Source of the DNA: Spirochaetota bacterium
GTDB taxonomy: Bacteria; Spirochaetota; Brevinematia; DTOW01
Direction of reading: 5' to 3'
DNA: 64,000 bases
Assembly: GCA_025061835.1 (NCBI GenBank)
Contig: JANXAC010000001.1
Span: forward strand, 202,684 to 266,683
Shown here piece by piece: positions 16,867-24,579 of this stretch. The position numbers and the translations under genes are program-made. Under the pieces are notes generated by a model. It worked only from the letters and a program-made list of their open reading frames with translations. It was not told the origin of the DNA and ran no database searches. Numbering within the stretch: the first letter of the stretch is position 1; every line of letters begins with the position of its first letter.

Positions 16867-16959
16867 AACTAATAGAAATTCTTAATGAGGGATTTTTTGT
16901 CATTCAATTCAATGAAATCCTATTCCAAAGCAATCCTAGGTTCAAAATTTGCTAACGAG

Positions 16960-17838
16960 TTAGATAAACAAGAACTTGGCAACTTTCTTCCTAATCTTGT
17001 AGCCACCGATAATAGTCGCGTATTTAAATAATTTGGGAACGTAATTTCTTTTAGTTAGGTTATCGTAATTTGAGAAGCGAACTGCGTTAAGTATCTCAAG
17101 ATACCATATACCTGCTAGATAGATAGAAGTTCTAACTTCCTTTTTCAACTTCCAGACTGTTCTGACATTCTCAAAGAAAATCTTTTCTGCTATTTCCATA
17201 AGCCTTTCAATCATAACCTTGTAGTTTCTAGTTATTATTCCTTTTCTTATGTCTTCAACACTAATGCTGTGTTCGTTGAGAAGTTCTGTAGGTATATATA
17301 TCCTATTTCTGTCTCTTATGTCTTCGCCTACATCTCGGATTATATTTACAATTTGCATAAACACACCGTAGTTATAGGCACTTTCATATAAACTATCAGG
17401 TTCATTGGATATTACAGGAAGTAGCATAGCACCGACAGAACCCGCGACAAGTCTAGAGTAGTAAATCAAATCATCTATAGTGTTTATAGGTTTTTTTAAT
17501 AAATCCCACCTTGCACCTTCTATTAGTTCTAGGAACGGTTCTATCCTAAATTTGTATGATTTGAAAGTTTGACTTAAAGCAATGAATATAAGGTCTTCAC
17601 CGTTATATTGTCCGTTATAAGAGAGTAGTAAGTCTCTTTTGACTCTCTCAAGTTCTTCAATACCTTTGGATGAATCGTTTGGAAACAATTCATCTGCGAT
17701 ATTATCAACTGTTCTGCAGTATGCATATATGCTCCAAAAGTGTTTTCTATCACTCAGTGGGAGTCTCTGTGATGCTAAATAGAATGTTTTGGCATACTTC
17801 TCCATTATACTTCTACAATATTCATAGGGATCTACCAT
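16960..17838 (-). CDS. crtB: Phytoene synthase (squalene/phytoene synthase family)
   Basis: Head-to-head condensation of two prenyl diphosphates. Both Asp-rich motifs that bind magnesium diphosphate are present: YCRTVDNIADE near 50-60 and IIRDVGEDIRDRNRIYIP near 165-182, with KTFYLASQRLP at the N-terminus. 292 aa. It overlaps the cruF-like gene by 7 bases and ends the operon. Given the crtI and cruF partners, phytoene synthase (C40) is favoured over squalene or dehydrosqualene synthase. Confidence 0.9.
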   Translation of the reverse strand: MVDPYEYCRSIMEKYAKTFYLASQRLPLSDRKHFWSIYAYCRTVDNIADELFPNDSSKGIEELERVKRDLLLSYNGQYNGEDLIFIALSQTFKSYKFRIEPFLELIEGARWDLLKKPINTIDDLIYYSRLVAGSVGAMLLPVISNEPDSLYESAYNYGVFMQIVNIIRDVGEDIRDRNRIYIPTELLNEHSISVEDIRKGIITRNYKVMIERLMEIAEKIFFENVRTVWKLKKEVRTSIYLAGIWYLEILNAVRFSNYDNLTKRNYVPKLFKYATIIGGYKIRKKVAKFLFI

Positions 17839-18608
17839 ATTTTGCCTCCTCTGTATATTGAGGATAGAATAATGATTAGAATTCCTCCAACTGTGAGCAA
17901 CCCAGGTAGAAGTCCCCCTGAAACTATTGAAAAAATAGCACTAAAGAGTGTTATGGTTAGATAAAGTAATAAAGCATTTTTACTATAGTTAATTTTTTCA
18001 TCACCAAAAAGAAGGTAGAATAAAGAATGAATGATAAATGCGGTTAATAACCATCCTCCCCAGTTTTCAATCGGCATTCCGTAGAAGAAACCACTTTCCC
18101 AAATCCAGAACTTCTGGATATAACTTGCCATATATTCAAGCGATAAATCCCAGAAAAGTACAAAAATAGATGAAACTATCACTAAATTCCAACCTCTATA
18201 ACCAAGTCTATGACCGATAAGGTATGAAGGTAGGATTATTGAGAACCACGAAAGCGGTATTAGGATAGGAACTTCCCCAAGTAGTTTATATCCCATCCTG
18301 TCAGTGTATTCATACTTACCATACGGAAATCCGTTGTATGTTGATGATAACTCAAATAGGAACGAAATTATAAAGGTTAGAATAAATATAGCAGCTGTTC
18401 TTTCATAACCGATTGCACTGACTCCTATCAGGAGTGCTAGAACTATCGTTAGGAGTATGAATGTTTGTGAAAGATAGTTTTCTATTGAAGATGTGTCTAG
18501 TTCTGGTAGAATAATAACTTTCAGTATATAACCGACGATACTGATTATAGAGGTTGCTATTGTGAGTCCTAGTAGCACTGCTATGGTTCTGTTATAAACC
18601 ATAGTCAT
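17832..18608 (-). CDS. cruF: CruF-like carotenoid biosynthesis membrane protein
   Basis: 258 aa, about seven or eight membrane spans. Diagnostic stretches of the CruF / DUF422 family: TYNGFPYGKYEYTDRMGYKL, GEVPILIPLSWFSIILPSYL, FWDLSLEYMAS and FFYGMPIENWGGWLLTAFII. CruF hydrates the 1',2' double bond of lycopene-type end groups; relatives also act in C50 carotenoid synthesis. Overlaps crtI by 17 bases and crtB by 7, so expression is tightly coupled. AAAGGA precedes the ATG. The exact reaction depends on which carotenoid CrtI releases. Confidence 0.85.
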   Translation of the reverse strand: MTMVYNRTIAVLLGLTIATSIISIVGYILKVIILPELDTSSIENYLSQTFILLTIVLALLIGVSAIGYERTAAIFILTFIISFLFELSSTYNGFPYGKYEYTDRMGYKLLGEVPILIPLSWFSIILPSYLIGHRLGYRGWNLVIVSSIFVLFWDLSLEYMASYIQKFWIWESGFFYGMPIENWGGWLLTAFIIHSLFYLLFGDEKINYSKNALLLYLTITLFSAIFSIVSGGLLPGLLTVGGILIIILSSIYRGGKIW

Positions 18609-20028
18609 TTTTTATCCTTTCTTTGACAAGTTGTGCTGATATGATTACCATAGGTATGCCACTACCTGGTATCGTTGAAGCACCTACATAATACAAGCCT
18701 TTTATATCTTTCTCGTAGTTTTTAGGTCTAAAATATGCTGACTGGAAAAGTGTGTGAGAGATACCAAAGGTGCTACCTTGATACAGATTGTAAAGAGATT
18801 GCCAGTCATTAGGTGTTCTTGTTATTACAAACTTTACTTTGTCTCTTCTAAAACTAGTCCTCTTCTCTAACCTATCAAATACGATGTTCAAGATATTTTG
18901 AGATAGTGTATTGTAGTCTTCTTTTGATACCTCAAGATTTGAAACAGGAACGAGAATATAAATATTTTCAGAATTTTTTGGTGCGTGCTCTGGGTCTGTC
19001 TTTGCGGAGATATGTACGTAGAACGATATATCTTCATTAAACTTACCACTCTTGAATATGTCGTCTAGAACTTCTTTGAATTTAGTTCCAAAAAATACAT
19101 TATGATGTAGTAGTTCTGTCTGACCTTCATAACCTATGTAATACATAAGTGTTGAACAAGAATGCTTGTATTTCGGGACTTTCTTGTTAAGAAGTTTCTC
19201 TTTTGCGAAAGTAAGGTCAGCATTTACAACTACGATGTCGGCATCATACTCTCCTCTGTTAGTTATAACTACTTTTTTACCGTTGCTATTGACAACACTT
19301 TTGACTTCAGTATTTGTTGTTATCTTAACCCCCATTTCTTGAGCGAGTTTAGCGATAGCCTCTGCAACTTTATACATTCCTCCAAGGGCATAATATACTC
19401 CTTCTACACTTTCCATGTAATTAACAACAGCATACGCAAAAGGTGCATCATAAGGAGATACGCCGAGATACATAGATTGGAAAGTATTAAGCCACTTTAA
19501 TCTGTAATCTTTGAAATAACTACTAGTCTTCCTATACAGATTAGAAAGGAAGCCAAATTTTAGAGCGTTATAAGCACCTTTCGGAGTTATCATATCAAAA
19601 ATTGTATTGAAATTTTTATAAACTAGGTTGGTTATAACGAAGTGATACATATTTGATATGTCTCCAAAGAATTTCAAAAGATTTCCAATCTCGTTAGGTA
19701 TTTGAGCAAGATAGTTAGGAATAATTACAGAAGGTTCTAGAACACTACCATCTTTCTCAAAATATACCCTATATGTGGGGTCAATTAGTTTGATTTTTAG
19801 GTAGTCTTCTAGTTTTCTACCGTTTTTTTCAAACAGGTCTTTTAGTGGTTTGAGCATTATAAGAAGTGAGGGACCTGTATCAAAGTAGTATCCGTCCTTT
19901 CTTATGAAGTTCATCCTACCACCGATAGTAGGGTTTTTTTCAAGAACTTCAACATCCAATCCTAGGCTTCTTAATTCTACTGCCGATGTAAGTCCTCCAA
20001 TACCAGAACCAACTATGATAGCCTTCAT
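18592..20028 (-). CDS. crtI: Phytoene desaturase family FAD enzyme (CrtI/CrtN type)
   Basis: 478 aa. FAD-binding Rossmann motif at the extreme N-terminus (IIVGSGIGGLTSAVELRSLG, VEVLEKNPTIGGRMNF), DTGPSLLIM, and a C-terminal LYYVGASTIPGSGIPMVIIS, the CrtI-family signature. First gene of crtI-cruF-crtB, with GGGGGTC as ribosome site and a promoter upstream. It would introduce double bonds into phytoene to give neurosporene or lycopene. The number of steps, or a CrtN/CrtD role, cannot be read from the sequence. No geranylgeranyl diphosphate synthase is in the window. Confidence 0.92.
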   Translation of the reverse strand: MKAIIVGSGIGGLTSAVELRSLGLDVEVLEKNPTIGGRMNFIRKDGYYFDTGPSLLIMLKPLKDLFEKNGRKLEDYLKIKLIDPTYRVYFEKDGSVLEPSVIIPNYLAQIPNEIGNLLKFFGDISNMYHFVITNLVYKNFNTIFDMITPKGAYNALKFGFLSNLYRKTSSYFKDYRLKWLNTFQSMYLGVSPYDAPFAYAVVNYMESVEGVYYALGGMYKVAEAIAKLAQEMGVKITTNTEVKSVVNSNGKKVVITNRGEYDADIVVVNADLTFAKEKLLNKKVPKYKHSCSTLMYYIGYEGQTELLHHNVFFGTKFKEVLDDIFKSGKFNEDISFYVHISAKTDPEHAPKNSENIYILVPVSNLEVSKEDYNTLSQNILNIVFDRLEKRTSFRRDKVKFVITRTPNDWQSLYNLYQGSTFGISHTLFQSAYFRPKNYEKDIKGLYYVGASTIPGSGIPMVIISAQLVKERIKNDYGL

Positions 20029-20569
20029 AAGACCCCCAAAAAGTTTTTAAATATAATCAAACTAAACTAGTATAGTCAAGCAATACAATTTCAGTTTTTT
20101 CATTTTGAAAATTGATAAAATCCTAAATTTTGATTATTGACTGATTTTGATGCTATGCAGGATTGTTAGTTCCAAGATTTCACTTCATAACGGTTACTTT
20201 AGTTTCTTATTAGGAGATTGTTTATTTTGTATTTGTAGAGACCTAAAAGGAAAAGAAGAAACTACGCTTAATTGTGAATTTTAGACTTTTAGAATATGAA
20301 TGTTGAACAATAAACTATAATCTCAATTAGGTGAGAGGATAAAATTATGAGCCTTTTGATTACTCAAGTCTTTGATTCTAGACAGATTTATCGGTTGCAG
20401 AGTATCACTTCTCACTAGATACCTTCTAGATGATTGCCAAGAAGATAATTCATACTACCCTGATAGTAACAGTGATGGAAAGGAGAAACTGCATCTGAAC
20501 TACTCTGCGTATTGCAAAATTGCCTTAGATACTGTAGATTGTTCAGAATAAAGTAAGAATTTGGGCGCT
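20029..20569. other. Intergenic region of 541 bases between crtI and serS
   Basis: Divergent control region. Apart from the crt promoter I find no T-box (the AGGGTGG motif is absent) or other riboswitch before serS. A 23-codon frame at 20347-20418 follows GAGAGGA but has no recognisable product. Confidence 0.5.
20050..20079 (-). promoter_or_regulatory. Predicted promoter of the crtI-cruF-crtB operon
   Basis: Minus strand TTGACT (20079-20074), an 18-base spacer, TATATT (20055-20050), 21 bases upstream of the crtI ATG. The leader would be about 15 bases and include the GGGGGT ribosome site. Confidence 0.55.
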
Positions 20570-21847
20570 ATGTTAGATATAAAGTTTATTGTTTCAAATC
20601 TATCGCTAGTAAAGGAAAAAATCAAATATAGAAATTGTACCGTTGATTTAGACTACATCGTCTCTCTGTATGAAGATAGAAGGAAAGCGGTTTTTGAAAT
20701 AGATAATCTGAGAGCAAGAGAGAAACAGTTATCCAAAGAGATAGGTATGCTAAAGTCAAAAGGGCAAGATACTTCAAGCCTATTACAGGAGATTTCAGAA
20801 ATATCAGAGAGGATAAAAGAGAGAGAAGAGATGCTGAATAACTTGGAAGAAGAAATAAAACAGAAACTCCTTCTAGTTCCGAACCTGCCACTTGATGATG
20901 TTCCTCAGGGAGAAGATGAGAAAAGCAATGAAGTTATAAGTTATTGGGGTGATATTAGGGAATTTGAATTTGAACCCAAACCGCATTGGGAGATTGGAGA
21001 AAGACTTGGGATAATGGATTTTGAGTCTGCTGCTAAAGTTGCAGGTTCAGGTTTTGTTGTGATGAAGGGAAAAGGAGCAAGGCTTGAGAGAGCTTTGATA
21101 AACTTTTTTCTAGATTATAATACTACAAAATCTGGATATAAGGAGATATTAGTTCCGTTTTTGGTAAAAGGAGAGTCTCTTCTATCTACTGGACAACTTC
21201 CGAAATTCAAACAGGATTTATACAAACTTGAGGATGAAGACCTTTTTCTTAACCCTACGGCGGAAGTTCCTCTTGTGAATATATTTAGAGATCAAATCCT
21301 AGACGAAGATGAATTACCAATATGTGTAACGGGATACGCTCCAAGTTTTAGAAAAGAGGCAGGTTCCTATGGTAAGGATACTAGAGGTATATTGAGACAA
21401 CATCAGTTCAACAAAGTTGAACTTATAAAGATAACGAAACCAGAAGATTCTGAAAAGGAACACCTCAAGATGGTTGAAGATGCATCTAACTTGCTTAAAG
21501 CACTTAACTTACCACATAGGATTGTAAAACTATCTTCAGGAGATATGGGTTTTTCTGCTTCAAAGTGCTACGATATTGAGGTTTATATACCAAGTTATGG
21601 AACTTATAGAGAGATATCTTCTGTTTCAAACTGTCTTGATTTTCAAGCGAGGAGAGGGAACATAAGATTTAGAAGAAAAGATACCAAGAAAGTGGAGTTC
21701 GTTCATACACTTAACGGTTCAGGACTAGCAGTTGGAAGAACAGTAATAGCGATACTTGAAAACTACCAACAAGTAGATGGAACTGTTGTGATACCAGAAG
21801 TTTTAGTTCCATACACACAGTTTGATAGAATAGAACCTGAAAGGTAG
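20570..21847 (+). CDS. serS: Seryl-tRNA synthetase
   Basis: Class II synthetase, 425 aa from ATG at 20570 (an in-frame TTG at 20561 adds three residues). N-terminal coiled-coil arm spans about 25-105 with heptad-rich ERIKEREEMLNNLEEEIKQK. Core motifs: GSGFVVMKGKGARLERALIN, PTAEVPLVN, the motif 2 loop SFRKEAGSYGKDTRGILRQH, and motif 3 LNGSGLAVGRTVIAILENYQ. Weak ribosome site. Confidence 0.96.
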   Translation: MLDIKFIVSNLSLVKEKIKYRNCTVDLDYIVSLYEDRRKAVFEIDNLRAREKQLSKEIGMLKSKGQDTSSLLQEISEISERIKEREEMLNNLEEEIKQKLLLVPNLPLDDVPQGEDEKSNEVISYWGDIREFEFEPKPHWEIGERLGIMDFESAAKVAGSGFVVMKGKGARLERALINFFLDYNTTKSGYKEILVPFLVKGESLLSTGQLPKFKQDLYKLEDEDLFLNPTAEVPLVNIFRDQILDEDELPICVTGYAPSFRKEAGSYGKDTRGILRQHQFNKVELIKITKPEDSEKEHLKMVEDASNLLKALNLPHRIVKLSSGDMGFSASKCYDIEVYIPSYGTYREISSVSNCLDFQARRGNIRFRRKDTKKVEFVHTLNGSGLAVGRTVIAILENYQQVDGTVVIPEVLVPYTQFDRIEPER

Positions 21848-21848
21848 T

Positions 21849-22979
21849 TTAGTTTCCAACGACCCTCTTAACCTCTAGAACAATATCCTTTGAGACGGTT
21901 ATTTTACCAATCACTCGTATGTTTTGACCGATGTATCCGTCTAGAAATTCTTTTGCTACTCCTTTGATGAAGCCTTTTACAATACTTTCGTTATCACCAT
22001 ATATTAGAAATGTGAATTCGGTATAGTTGGGTTGTTTTACAGCATTGACTACTTTGCCCCTCCAAGATACATATACTCCATCGTAAATAGTAGGTTTTGA
22101 ACTAACTTCTTCGTATATCGGTTGCCAGTCTAGATTTATATCTGGTTCTTCCATGAAAGTCTTTAGGACTTCCACTTTACTCTTTACTTCTGTTGAAGCA
22201 TTTGAGTTTAAGAGATAGTTTGCTAGAAACCTTGCTTTGTTTGAGCTACGATCCTTAGACAAAAGAATCCTTATCTCATTAAAGATAGAAGAAATTTCCT
22301 TTTCAGAAAGCCTTATATCATTTGTTAAAATTGGTTTTGGTTCAACAAGTTTTGTGGCACTCTCTAGTTCAATCCTTGAAATGTTTTCAGAAACTATATC
22401 TTTTGTGTTTGTTTTGTTTAGTAGGTTTGATAAGACTAGGTATATAACACCAAAGGTTAATGCAATTACTCCTAGGATTGCCATAATCTTACTACTTATC
22501 GTAGGCAATTTGAAGTTAGGCATTTTCAGTAATTTCTTTTTGACTTTTGGAAGTGATAGGATTAAGAAGTCCTTAGGTTTAACTATTGATTTTAGAGTGT
22601 TAATGTCCGGGTATTCCGAAAAGAGTTTTAGGTTTGATTTTATTCTTTCTTTCGTTTCACCTTGGGAGTAGTAGTCTGCATCAAGAAGATAGTTTAATGC
22701 TGGTGTCTTATTACCTTTCATTATCTGGATATACCCCATAGCATTGAGTAGTTCGGAGTCTTCAGGATTACCTTCTAAAGCTTTGTCAATTATGTATTCT
22801 GCTTCAAATATGTTTCCAGTCCTCAAAAGGGAGAATGAGTATATCTTCTTTGTAAGTAGATCAGAGTTATCAACTTCAAGGTTTTCATCAACGATATTTA
22901 TAACCTTACCGAATTCTCCTTGACTGTATAGTGTTATAATTTCGTTGATTATTTCTTCTGTTGTTTTACTTTTCTTCAT
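21849..22979 (-). CDS. TPR membrane protein with C-terminal OB-like domain
   Basis: 376 aa, no family recognised. N-terminal helical repeats of TPR type cover about 5-125 (LLTKKIYSFSLLRTGNIFEA, ELLNAMGYIQIMKGNKTPAL). A single membrane span lies near 165-187 (IMAILGVIALTFGVIYLVLS). An extracytoplasmic part ends in about 75 residues resembling an OB-fold (VYVSWRGKVVNAVKQPNYTE, then IGQNIRVIGKITVSKDIVLE). TPRs face the cytosol and the OB-like domain the periplasm. The ATG overlaps the stop of the DtxR-like gene by 4 bases, so they are translationally coupled. Converges on serS. Confidence 0.65.
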   Translation of the reverse strand: MKKSKTTEEIINEIITLYSQGEFGKVINIVDENLEVDNSDLLTKKIYSFSLLRTGNIFEAEYIIDKALEGNPEDSELLNAMGYIQIMKGNKTPALNYLLDADYYSQGETKERIKSNLKLFSEYPDINTLKSIVKPKDFLILSLPKVKKKLLKMPNFKLPTISSKIMAILGVIALTFGVIYLVLSNLLNKTNTKDIVSENISRIELESATKLVEPKPILTNDIRLSEKEISSIFNEIRILLSKDRSSNKARFLANYLLNSNASTEVKSKVEVLKTFMEEPDINLDWQPIYEEVSSKPTIYDGVYVSWRGKVVNAVKQPNYTEFTFLIYGDNESIVKGFIKGVAKEFLDGYIGQNIRVIGKITVSKDIVLEVKRVVGN

Positions 22980-23365
22980 ACCCTCGTGTTAAGGTATAGT
23001 TCAAGTTTTTGAATTACATCATCAAAGATATCAACGGATATTTCATCTGCTTGGAGTTTTGCTGTTTTCTCGTCAACTTTAAGAACATCAACGAAGAACC
23101 TGTAGAGTAATGTTGAGTTGTAGTGGAACTTATCGGCTAGTGCTTTCCCTTTAAATGTAAATCTTACAAAGAAGTGTTTTTCGTAGTCAATATAGCCTAA
23201 GTTTGATAGTTTTTTTAACGAGGTTGAGACAGATGACATTGAAACTCTAAGCCTATCTGCTATTTCTTTAACTCTTACAACCCCCTTTTCTACCTCAATA
23301 TCTGAGATTACCTTAAGATATTTCTTAAGACCTCTTGTTAATTGATCTTCAACTTTTCTTGGCAT
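22976..23365 (-). CDS. DtxR/MntR-fold transcription regulator without metal ligands
   Basis: 129 aa. Winged helix (RVKEIADRLRVSMSSVSTSL-KKLSNLGYIDYEKH, about 31-64) followed by the DtxR dimerisation helices (LLYRFFVDVLKVDEKTAKLQ). The residues that bind Fe/Mn in DtxR relatives are replaced: the RHRLLERF His and Glu are Ser84 and Tyr88, and the ACRLEH Cys, Glu and His are Lys103, Ala106 and Asp107. It therefore probably does not sense metal in the standard way, and lacks the SH3 domain. Overlaps and likely controls or is co-made with the TPR protein. Confidence 0.75.
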   Translation of the reverse strand: MPRKVEDQLTRGLKKYLKVISDIEVEKGVVRVKEIADRLRVSMSSVSTSLKKLSNLGYIDYEKHFFVRFTFKGKALADKFHYNSTLLYRFFVDVLKVDEKTAKLQADEISVDIFDDVIQKLELYLNTRV

Positions 23366-23400
23366 ACAAATGGAATTCTAAAAGATTGTAGAATAACATT

Positions 23401-24579
23401 CTAATTATCTCTGGTAGTGTAGGATAGTATGAACTGTTGATCGTCTGGAGAGATGAATGTAAATGCTCCAGCTACCCATAGTTTTTTGGTATTTTTAGTT
23501 GTATCTATTCTTAGGATCCTAGCAATAGCCTGTATATTCCTACCTTCAATGTTGATAAAAGTTCTTATTGAGTCCCCTACTTTCATTATCTTGCCTATAA
23601 TATCATCAACTTCAAATCTTATTCCACCTGCGCTTATGTCTATTACTTGTAATGAGAGTTCTCCTGCGTTCTTGATAGCGTTAATTTTGGTTTTTATGTA
23701 TGCTTCGGATACTATCCCTGCTAGGGCGTCTATGAAAATTACATCCTTGATAGAGAATTGTTTACTAGTGTTCTTGCATACTATAAAACCTATTATATCG
23801 TTTATGACTTTTATAGGAACACATATAAAACTCCTGATGTTTTGTTCTAGGAATGATGCTCTCAATTTCCTTATCTGTTCTATAACTTTGGTTTCACTCC
23901 ATGACATCTTTCGCATATAGTCGCCATATGTTATTATGTTGAACACTTCGTAGCTTGTGATGTAGCTTTCTAGGTTTGAAGTATCTTCAACAAAAAGTGG
24001 TTTTCTAAAATACATACTTACTATCGCTGATGATGATAAAGACATACCTCTTTTATAGAAGATAAAATCATACTTCTCCGATGTCTTATGAATTTCTCTT
24101 ATTATCATACTAACAATCTTCTTTAGGTCAGGAAGGTCTTTATCAAGTTCAGTTTTTATGTCTTTTAAGTTGTCTGGGATTTCTTCTTTTTTTTCGACTA
24201 TTCTTGAAAAATCCAAAGGTTTTATAAACGATATACTCATAAATAATTTACCATACACATTCTTTCTAGGATACTTTCTCTTGGTCCATACTTCTATCTT
24301 CGTTGGCATAATTAAGAGTAGGATGTTGTCTCTTTTGTTCAAAACTTCTGTTCTTATGTGGTATATCTTATTCTCAAAAGGTAGCTCTAATTCTATTATT
24401 GGGTCGCTAATATCAATTGGAGATTGGGTGGATATTTCAAAACTATAGTCTCCTACATACCTAACATTTCCTTTCGTTTTTGAATTTTTATAGATTATCT
24501 CAATAGTTGTATTTATGCTCCTTAACCTCTTAAGGAAAGAAACTATTTTCTGAGGTTCTACTATGCCTTCATCAAACAT
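23401..24579 (-). CDS. PilZ-type protein with GAF-like insert
   Basis: 392 aa, no signal peptide. An N-terminal YcgR-N-like beta domain (about 20-95: IEIIYKNSKTKGNVRYVGD, then LLLIMPTKIEVW) leads to the c-di-GMP-binding RxxxR motif at R101-R105 (KRKYPRK). The second PilZ motif DxSxxG is at D314-G319 (VIDISAGGIRF), 209 residues later instead of the usual few tens. Between them lies a GAF-like region (IRSFICVPIKVINDIIGFIV, VIFIDALAGIVSEAY). So a GAF sensor appears inserted into one PilZ domain. A role in flagellar motility or signalling is inference. It overlaps recJ by 8 bases. Confidence 0.7.
   Translation of the reverse strand: MFDEGIVEPQKIVSFLKRLRSINTTIEIIYKNSKTKGNVRYVGDYSFEISTQSPIDISDPIIELELPFENKIYHIRTEVLNKRDNILLLIMPTKIEVWTKRKYPRKNVYGKLFMSISFIKPLDFSRIVEKKEEIPDNLKDIKTELDKDLPDLKKIVSMIIREIHKTSEKYDFIFYKRGMSLSSSAIVSMYFRKPLFVEDTSNLESYITSYEVFNIITYGDYMRKMSWSETKVIEQIRKLRASFLEQNIRSFICVPIKVINDIIGFIVCKNTSKQFSIKDVIFIDALAGIVSEAYIKTKINAIKNAGELSLQVIDISAGGIRFEVDDIIGKIMKVGDSIRTFINIEGRNIQAIARILRIDTTKNTKKLWVAGAFTFISPDDQQFILSYTTRDN

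Noticed and set aside
20347-20418. 23-codon frame before serS
   Set aside because: Preceded by GAGAGGA but no recognisable product and not linked in frame to serS.
20029-20569. T-box leader before serS
   Set aside because: No AGGGTGG box or terminator/antiterminator stems seen.
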